41,737 nt of DNA, from assembly GCF_018860755.1 (NCBI RefSeq), contig NZ_JAHKPW010000063.1, positions 1 to 41,737 of the forward strand. The letters run 5' to 3'. A program made the position numbers and the translations under genes. The notes under the pieces are model-generated. The model was not told the DNA's origin, did not search any database, and saw only the letters and a program-made list of their open reading frames with translations. Numbering within the stretch: the first letter of the stretch is position 1; every line of letters begins with the position of its first letter. Positions 35,922 to 41,737 of this stretch are shown piece by piece. This DNA comes from Colwellia sp. D2M02 (lineage in GTDB: Bacteria; Pseudomonadota; Gammaproteobacteria; Enterobacterales; Alteromonadaceae).

Positions 35922-36593
35922 TTATTTATTAGGGATGAAACGAGCAACTTTGCCTTGTGCGCCTGTTAATTCTTTTAAGCTTATTAACTTTTTGTCTAAA
36001 GAGGATTTTATCAGTTCAGGACCAATAAATACTTTAGTTAATGTTCCCTGCTTGGTTTGTATCGGTTGTGTAAATACCGTATAACCATTTGCTTTTAATT
36101 TATTTAATAGCTGTTCAACATTTTTCTTATGCTTGAAGCTACCTAAATGAATAACCCACGCTTCTTTGGCTATCGCTTTTTCAGGTAAGCGTTTCGGCTC
36201 TTCAGACCCATTAGTATTTTCATTAGGCGGAACGGTAGTAATTGGCTGTTCAATTTTTGCAGGAGTCACTTGCAGCTTGTTACCTGCTTGTGATTGTTCA
36301 AGAACAACCACATCCTCATCTGTCGCATGTACTTGTTGGTTATCAATATCATCAAGTGCGACTTCATCAGTTTCTTGAATATCTGGTTTATAAGTTATCT
36401 TTTCATTTGGAAAGCTTTTACTTGTTTTCTCACCTGAAAAAGCGGGCGCTTGCGGGATCGCTTCAAAGTCATCTTGATAAGATTTTTTTTTGCCATCTAA
36501 TATGTCGGGTAAAAAAATAACAAGTACTGCCGCAACAATAACAGTACCAACAAGGCGATTTTTAAAAGGTGTAGACAAGATATACTCCAACAA
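35922..36593 (-). CDS. dedD: SPOR-domain cell-division protein DedD
   Basis: Bitopic inner-membrane protein recruited to the septum by its peptidoglycan-binding SPOR domain. 223 residues: a short cytoplasmic N-terminus, a transmembrane helix (about 13-32, RLVGTVIVAAVLVIFLPDIL), an acidic, probably disordered periplasmic linker (about 40-140), and the C-terminal SPOR domain (about 144-222, beginning AWVIHLGSFKHKKNVEQLL). Lies 12 bp after folC and before cvpA-purF, the standard order. Confidence 0.94.
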   Translation of the reverse strand: MLEYILSTPFKNRLVGTVIVAAVLVIFLPDILDGKKKSYQDDFEAIPQAPAFSGEKTSKSFPNEKITYKPDIQETDEVALDDIDNQQVHATDEDVVVLEQSQAGNKLQVTPAKIEQPITTVPPNENTNGSEEPKRLPEKAIAKEAWVIHLGSFKHKKNVEQLLNKLKANGYTVFTQPIQTKQGTLTKVFIGPELIKSSLDKKLISLKELTGAQGKVARFIPNK

Positions 36594-36605
36594 TGATGCC
36601 GTAAA

Positions 36606-37934
36606 CTAATTGATAAGCAATTGTTGCCTAATAGCAGCAACCGTATAAAATGAGCCAAATACTAAAATCAAATCATCAGTATTAGCTTGCTCATTAGCTA
36701 TTCTAAATGCCTCACCAATATTGTCAAAGCAATTGATGTTATTAGTAAAAGCGTTTAGTTTTTCTGTCATTAAACTTATCGGTGCTGCACGAGGCACATT
36801 AAGCTCGCTAGTGTACCAATAATCAATTTCATCTTTAAGCCCTAAAAGGCTATTACTAATATCTTTATCGCCCAACATAGCGACTACAGCATAAACCTTA
36901 CGATTAGAGTTAGGCTTGGTTAGCTTCATTTTTTGAAGATAGCCAGCTAAATACCGTGTTGCTTGTGGATTGTGACCCACATCTAAAACAATATCACAGC
37001 CATTACTTTGTTTAAAAACTTCTGTTCTACCAGCTACTTTTGTTTTTTCTATTATTTGATTAATAAATGCCGTACTTAGCTTAATACCTAAACTCAATAA
37101 AACCATTAAAGCGGTGGCAACATTATCACGCGGTATAAAAGGTGAGTTAAGCTTGGTAAATGATGTGCTTTGATACTGCCAAGTCCAAGAGGAAGTCGCT
37201 TCTGTTGAAGTTTCTTCATAAATACAAAAATTATCATTACGCAGATAAACTCTACCGTTGTCACCCAACGAGTTAGCATGTGCAATAACCGACTTAGGTG
37301 CATTCGTGTCACCAATAACGATGTTTTGATTAGCTCGCATAATACCTGCTTTCTCAAAGCCAATGGTTTCTCGGTCGTTACCTAAAAAGCTTTGATGATC
37401 TAAATCAATGGTGGTTATAACTGCAACATTGGCATCAATAATATTAGTTGCATCTAAACGCCCCCCTAACCCCACTTCTAAAATAATATAGTTTGGTTTT
37501 TCAACCATTAATACCAGCAACGCAGCTAAGGTTGTATATTCATAATAACTTAACGATATGGTACCGCGAGCTTGCTCAATTTGTATAAATGCTTTAATTA
37601 GCGCAGAATCGTTAACATCGCGTTTATTAATACGTAAACGCTCATTAAAGTGCTCAATATGAGGCGATGAATAAACTGCTACACTATTTGCTTTACCATG
37701 GGTTGTATCACTTAAGAGTGCATTCTCCATAAAAGCACAGGTTGTGCCTTTACCATTGGTTCCCGCAACAGTTATCACCGTAGCAAAACTCAAGTCGATA
37801 GCAAGAATGTCAGCAACTTGTTTAATACGAGTTAAACCTAAGTCTATTTCTTTGGTATGCAAGTTCTCTAAATAAGAAAGCCATTCATCTAAACGCGTAA
37901 ATTGTAGATAGGGGTTAAGGTGACATGATGACAT
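36606..37934 (-). CDS. folC: Bifunctional folylpolyglutamate synthase/dihydrofolate synthase
   Basis: Mur-ligase-type enzyme that makes dihydrofolate and adds glutamates to folates. 442 residues. ATP-binding loop GTNGKGT at 58-64; DLDHQSFLGN and DVGHNPQATRYL are typical later motifs. Coupled to dedD by a 12-bp gap. Separated from accD upstream by 241 bp with a terminator, so it probably has its own promoter. Confidence 0.96.
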   Translation of the reverse strand: MSSCHLNPYLQFTRLDEWLSYLENLHTKEIDLGLTRIKQVADILAIDLSFATVITVAGTNGKGTTCAFMENALLSDTTHGKANSVAVYSSPHIEHFNERLRINKRDVNDSALIKAFIQIEQARGTISLSYYEYTTLAALLVLMVEKPNYIILEVGLGGRLDATNIIDANVAVITTIDLDHQSFLGNDRETIGFEKAGIMRANQNIVIGDTNAPKSVIAHANSLGDNGRVYLRNDNFCIYEETSTEATSSWTWQYQSTSFTKLNSPFIPRDNVATALMVLLSLGIKLSTAFINQIIEKTKVAGRTEVFKQSNGCDIVLDVGHNPQATRYLAGYLQKMKLTKPNSNRKVYAVVAMLGDKDISNSLLGLKDEIDYWYTSELNVPRAAPISLMTEKLNAFTNNINCFDNIGEAFRIANEQANTDDLILVFGSFYTVAAIRQQLLIN

Positions 37935-38091
37935 GAGTATTTTCTCAACTTAATAAAACAACCTATAATTAGCTTGAACTCGGAATAATATATTCATACC
38001 AAGCTGTTATTTTTTAACTATAATGGCCTTGCATTACTTACAATAAACTAGTTATTGACGCACAAAACAAGTTTAGGTGAGTTAGGCGTAT

Positions 38092-38135
38092 AAAAAAGGC
38101 GGAGCCAATATAATGATATATTGTTACTCCACCTT
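38092..38135 (-). terminator. Intrinsic terminator after accD
   Basis: Minus-strand long hairpin: AAGG-x-GGAG pairs with CTCC-x-CCTT (outer arms 38096-38104 / 38127-38135) with further A:T pairing inside, followed by a T-tract. About 40 bp after the accD stop. Confidence 0.75.
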
Positions 38136-38175
38136 ATAAATACAAGACATGCTTATGAGTTTATTTAGTGCAATT

Positions 38176-39036
38176 CTAGTGAGGGAATGGACTAGTTTGC
38201 CCCATAAACTTAGCTAATAAACGCGCTAATTTTTCACGCATTTCACGGCGGTCGATAATCATATCAATAGCGCCTTTTTGCAATAAAAACTCACTACGTT
38301 GGAAGCCTTCAGGTAGCTTTTCACGTACGGTTTGTTCAATTACGCGCGGACCAGCAAAACCAATAAGTGCTTTAGGCTCTGCTACATTGATATCACCTAG
38401 CATAGCTAAACTTGCAGAAACGCCGCCCATTGTAGGATCCGTTAAGACTGAAACATAGGGTAAGCCTTTCTCACTCATTTTAGCTAAAGCCGCACTGGTT
38501 TTAGCCATTTGCATTAGTGAAAATAACGCTTCTTGCATACGCGCTCCGCCACTTGCTGAAAAACAAATAAATGGAATGTTATGCTCTAAGCAGTACTCAA
38601 CACCTTTAACAAAGCGAGCTCCAACAACTGATGCCATTGAACCGCCTAAAAAAGCAAACTCAAACGCGGCAACAACAACTGGCGTACCGTGTAACTCACC
38701 TTTCATAACGACTAAGGCGTCTTTTTCACCCGTTGACTTTCTCGCTGCGCTTAAACGATCTTTGTAACGCTTCGAATCTTTGAACTTTAAAATATCTTGC
38801 GCTTCAAATTCTTCACCAAGCTCTAAACGATTATCTCTATCTAAAAAGCTATCGATACGTTTACGTGCACTAATACGCATATGGTGATCACATTTAGGAC
38901 ACACCGATATTTGTCGTTCAAGTTCAACTTTATAAAGCACCGCATTACAAGATGAACACTTACTCCATACCCCTTCAGGAATATTTCGTTTTTGTGTTGA
39001 GTTTGCTTTTGGGAGAATTTTTTCTATCCAGCTCAT
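38176..39036 (-). CDS. accD: Acetyl-CoA carboxylase carboxyltransferase subunit beta
   Basis: Beta subunit of the carboxyltransferase that forms malonyl-CoA for fatty acid synthesis. 286 residues. N-terminal C4 zinc ribbon with C27, C30, C46 and C49; the crotonase-like core follows with [19 protein letters not shown] and a later [16 protein letters not shown] segment. The gene stands between truA and folC as in other gammaproteobacteria and has its own terminator. Firm. Confidence 0.98.
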   Translation of the reverse strand: MSWIEKILPKANSTQKRNIPEGVWSKCSSCNAVLYKVELERQISVCPKCDHHMRISARKRIDSFLDRDNRLELGEEFEAQDILKFKDSKRYKDRLSAARKSTGEKDALVVMKGELHGTPVVVAAFEFAFLGGSMASVVGARFVKGVEYCLEHNIPFICFSASGGARMQEALFSLMQMAKTSAALAKMSEKGLPYVSVLTDPTMGGVSASLAMLGDINVAEPKALIGFAGPRVIEQTVREKLPEGFQRSEFLLQKGAIDMIIDRREMREKLARLLAKFMGQTSPFPH

Positions 39037-39287
39037 AATATTATTTTTGCCTATTGCAACGAATGATGTTTAGTGACACTAGTATCAAAAACAGCATTGA
39101 AAAAAAATCTTAATTACTACTTATTTACCACTAAAATTAACATAAATTGTTAGGTAAAATATAGCACAGTGGTTACGGAGATCTTAAACCGCATATTAGA
39201 CCATAGATTTAGGTATATATTATATAAAAAACTGGTCTGCTGTGTTGTTTAAATGAAAATATTATAAAAACACAAGCATTAAAGCAC

Positions 39288-40067
39288 CTATAAAAATAAT
39301 GGCCCTAGTGGTTGTTTAGGTATTTTAAATTGTGAAGGGTAATCCACATCGACAAAATATAATCCTTCTGGTGGTGCTGTAACACCAGCCAAGCAACGAT
39401 TTTTAGCTAAAAGCACCTCTTGTATCCAAGCAATGCTTTCTTGCTTTTGCCCTACTCGAAATAAACTTCCAACCACATTTCTGACCATATGATGTAAAAA
39501 AGCATTCGCTTTGATATCAACAATAATATATTTACCCTGCCTAAAGACCTGACAATGTTCAATTGTACGAACAGGTGAATGTGACTGACAATGTACGGTA
39601 CGAAATGAAGTAAAATCATGTCGCCCAATTAAATGTTGAGCGGCATCATGCATTAGTTCGGCATCTAACTCATGATGCCAATGACTAATACCGTGGCTTA
39701 AAATAGCAGAACGCAATGGGTGATTATAGATAATATAACGGTATCGCCTTGCTGTAGCGCTAAACCTAGCGTGAAACTCATCATCAACCTCACGCGCCCA
39801 GCTGATTGCAATATCAGGCGGTAAATGTGTATTAGCCCCTAAAGTCCATGCAACATCTTTACGTGTGGCATTAGTATCAAAGTGAACAACTTGATTAGTC
39901 GCATTAACACCGGTATCAGTACGTCCAGCACAAACAACTTCAATTTTTTCATTAGCTATTGTAGATAGTGCTTTTTCAAGCTTCTCTTGCACTGTTATGA
40001 CATTATTTTGTCGTTGCCAACCACAATAATGCTTACCGTCATATTGAACACCAAGCGCATAACGCAT
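39288..40067 (-). CDS. truA: tRNA pseudouridine(38-40) synthase
   Basis: Forms pseudouridine at positions 38-40 of the tRNA anticodon arm. Start chosen at ATG 40067 (259 residues), because a good SD (GGTGGAAAG) precedes it; the GTG at 40079 lies inside that SD. The catalytic Asp is D51 in [11 protein letters not shown]. The C-terminal part contains the conserved [13 protein letters not shown] motif. Downstream of fimV by 120 bp, upstream of accD by 251 bp. Confidence 0.96.
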   Translation of the reverse strand: MRYALGVQYDGKHYCGWQRQNNVITVQEKLEKALSTIANEKIEVVCAGRTDTGVNATNQVVHFDTNATRKDVAWTLGANTHLPPDIAISWAREVDDEFHARFSATARRYRYIIYNHPLRSAILSHGISHWHHELDAELMHDAAQHLIGRHDFTSFRTVHCQSHSPVRTIEHCQVFRQGKYIIVDIKANAFLHHMVRNVVGSLFRVGQKQESIAWIQEVLLAKNRCLAGVTAPPEGLYFVDVDYPSQFKIPKQPLGPLFL

Positions 40068-40187
40068 CAAACTTTCCACCTAAACTCTACAGGACCTTAA
40101 TTTTGATGCGCATTATCTATTATTTTAAGGCGTTAAGCTATGACTGATAGTAAAAGTCGTAATCGCTAGGCCGTTTCATGGTTAATA

Positions 40188-41737
40188 TTATAAGCCTTCA
40201 AGTAATGTTTTAGCCGTAAGCTGCTCTTCGTTATTACCTTTACTTATTACTTCTTCTAAAATAACTTGCGCGCTATCAGCATCATCCATTTCCAAATAGA
40301 CTTTAGCTAATTCAAGCTTGGCTGACATACTATTATCACTGTCAACATCAACGCCTTTATTATCTTCATCGTAAAGTGAATACTCACCTAAACCGACATC
40401 AATATTAGTTTTTTCATAAGGCTCATTATTCTCTTCTGCCGTCATGCTTTGAGACAATAAAGTGTCAACTGAAACATATTCAGCTGACTCTTTTGTTAAA
40501 GAGTCACTTTCTGAAGGTACATTATCAGAAACGATTGCATTTTGATTCTCGTTTGATGTACTACTTTCATTGCTAATAATACCATCAAGTAAACTATCAC
40601 CAATGTCTTCGTCTTCGGTATTAACCTCTACTTGGCTATGGTTTTCCTCTTCAATATTGGCAAGCAACTCATCAAAATCAACGTTATCCAGTTCTTTTAT
40701 ATCTTCGATTTCTGTTGTTGAAGAGTCACTCGTTGATTTACTTTCGTTATCTTCCGTCAGTAAACTGGCTAATACGTCTTTATCGGTAAAATCAGAGCCA
40801 AGTTCATTTTCAACGTTGTCATCCGCAGGTGAGCCTTGCTCATCAATATTTTCAGATAAAAGATTATTAAGCATTTCCTCATCAAAGTCATGATTAACTG
40901 CTGAGTCGATTTCATTATCTGTAATACCCGTTAAAGAGTCACCAATATCTGCCAATACATCTTCTTGCTCTACGCTGTTTTCATCGAGCAACGCATCAAT
41001 ATCCAAATCATCATCTTCAATGGTTTCAGCTTTATTTTCACTGCTACGTTCAGGTACTACTTCTGTTGATTTTTCATCAGTATGATCGCTAAAATCAGCA
41101 TTCAAAAATGGCGTTACGTACTCTTCAGTAAACTGGGCTATTTGCTGCTCATTATTATCTGACTCTGCTTCTTCGCTTGATAAGTCATTAATATCACTTA
41201 ATGGTTTACCAGGCTCTTCGTTCGTTTTTTCAGTTGATAAATCCCCAAAGTCTGCATTTAAAAATGGGGCTACATATTCTTCTGTAAACTGCTCTATTTT
41301 AGCAGCACTAATAGACTCATCAGATTCACTGTTATCACTCTCTATATCTACAGATTTATCAGTCTCAGAAGCCTGTTCATTATTACTTACATCTGCTTCT
41401 GGAGCTGGTTCTATATCGATATCCATAGAATCAAGCAATGCGTCAATATCATCAGGGTCAGTGACATCCGCTGCTGGCGCTGGTTCTTCTGCCACTGAAT
41501 CAAGTAATGCGTCAATATCATCTGGGTCGGTTACATCTGCTGCTGGCGCTGGCTCTTCTGCCACTGAATCTAATAATGCGTCAATATCATCTGGGTCGGT
41601 TACATCTGCTGCTGGCGCTGGCTCTTCTGCCACTGAATCAAGTAATGCGTCAATATCATCTGGATCAGTGACATCCGCTGCTGGCGCTGCTTCTTCTGGG
41701 GCAAGCTCTTCTGGCTCGGTTGCTGCCGCTTCTGCTT
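40188..41737 (-). CDS. fimV: FimV-like protein, C-terminal part (cut by window edge)
   Basis: C-terminal 516 residues or so of a FimV/HubP-type polar protein; the open frame continues without a stop to the right edge, so the LysM and membrane parts are outside the window. What is visible is a very acidic, low-complexity region with four 23-residue repeats near the edge (41431-41706), then a pair of segments containing FTEEYVxPFLNADF. The end is a conserved FimV C-terminal TPR-like domain (about the last 45 residues: SAKLELAKVYLEMDDADSAQ to the stop). Position before truA and accD is the standard fimV locus. FimV-type proteins organise cell-pole functions such as twitching, chemotaxis or flagella; which of these applies here cannot be told. 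Confidence 0.9.
   Translation of the reverse strand, partial: AEAAATEPEELAPEEAAPAADVTDPDDIDALLDSVAEEPAPAADVTDPDDIDALLDSVAEEPAPAADVTDPDDIDALLDSVAEEPAPAADVTDPDDIDALLDSMDIDIEPAPEADVSNNEQASETDKSVDIESDNSESDESISAAKIEQFTEEYVAPFLNADFGDLSTEKTNEEPGKPLSDINDLSSEEAESDNNEQQIAQFTEEYVTPFLNADFSDHTDEKSTEVVPERSSENKAETIEDDDLDIDALLDENSVEQEDVLADIGDSLTGITDNEIDSAVNHDFDEEMLNNLLSENIDEQGSPADDNVENELGSDFTDKDVLASLLTEDNESKSTSDSSTTEIEDIKELDNVDFDELLANIEEENHSQVEVNTEDEDIGDSLLDGIISNESSTSNENQNAIVSDNVPSESDSLTKESAEYVSVDTLLSQSMTAEENNEPYEKTNIDVGLGEYSLYDEDNKGVDVDSDNSMSAKLELAKVYLEMDDADSAQVILEEVISKGNNEEQLTAKTLLEGL
41431..41706. repeat. 69-bp tandem repeats within fimV (four copies)
   Basis: Copies begin at 41431, 41500, 41569 and 41638, exactly 69 bp apart, encoding variants of AEEPAPAADVTDPDD-IDALLDSV. 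The second and third copies differ at only a few bases at their left end, indicating recent duplication; the fourth degenerates toward its right end. Confidence 0.92.

Overview
The window looks like core chromosome of a marine, low-GC gammaproteobacterium of the Alteromonadales, most like Colwellia or a close relative. This rests on gene content, gene order and AT-rich spacers; no 16S gene or species marker is present, so the genus is an inference. Several blocks match well-known gammaproteobacterial neighbourhoods: ycjX-ycjF-tyrR and psp-pspF-sap, tig-clpP-clpX-lon-hupB-ppiD, cysS-ppiB-lpxH, and fimV-truA-accD-folC-dedD-cvpA-purF.

Layout. (1) 1-4.9 kb, minus strand: phenylalanine/tyrosine catabolism (phhA, phhB, the regulator tyrR, a fumarylacetoacetate hydrolase and maiA). 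A perfect TyrR box precedes tyrR, and a near-perfect one lies upstream of a plausible phhA promoter. (2) 5.3-16.5 kb: envelope stress and peptide uptake. ycjX-ycjF and pspABC are on minus; pspF and sapABCDF diverge on plus. (3) 16.6-26.7 kb, minus: protein quality control (ppiD, hupB, lon, clpX, clpP, tig). A 1426-bp IS4-family element lies between clpX and lon. It sits inside what was an intrinsic terminator hairpin, and its transposase gene is broken at the 5' end. (4) 26.9-27.5 kb, minus: tRNA operon Pro-Arg-His-Pro-Pro with three identical tRNA-Pro(UGG) genes. (5) 27.8-33.6 kb: folD, cysS, ppiB, lpxH, miaE, a 101-residue unknown protein and a Yip1-family membrane protein. (6) 33.8-41.7 kb, minus: purF, cvpA, dedD, folC, accD, truA and the C-terminal part of fimV, which runs off the right edge.

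How the parts work together. PhhA makes tyrosine from phenylalanine and PhhB recycles the pterin cofactor. Fumarylacetoacetate hydrolase and maleylacetoacetate isomerase act at the end of the homogentisate route; the middle enzymes are not in this window. PspA/B/C and PspF form the inner-membrane stress response, with YcjX/YcjF as usual companions. Lon, ClpXP and trigger factor are the cytosolic folding and degradation set, PpiD the periplasmic one. lon keeps its own sigma-32-type promoter on its side of the insertion sequence.

No clearly new multi-gene defence or biosynthetic system is visible. The most interesting signals are the IS4 element (target, insulating hairpins, GATC-rich promoter end, N-terminal decay), the TyrR operator arrangement, the tRNA-Pro amplification, and the repetitive acidic region of FimV.
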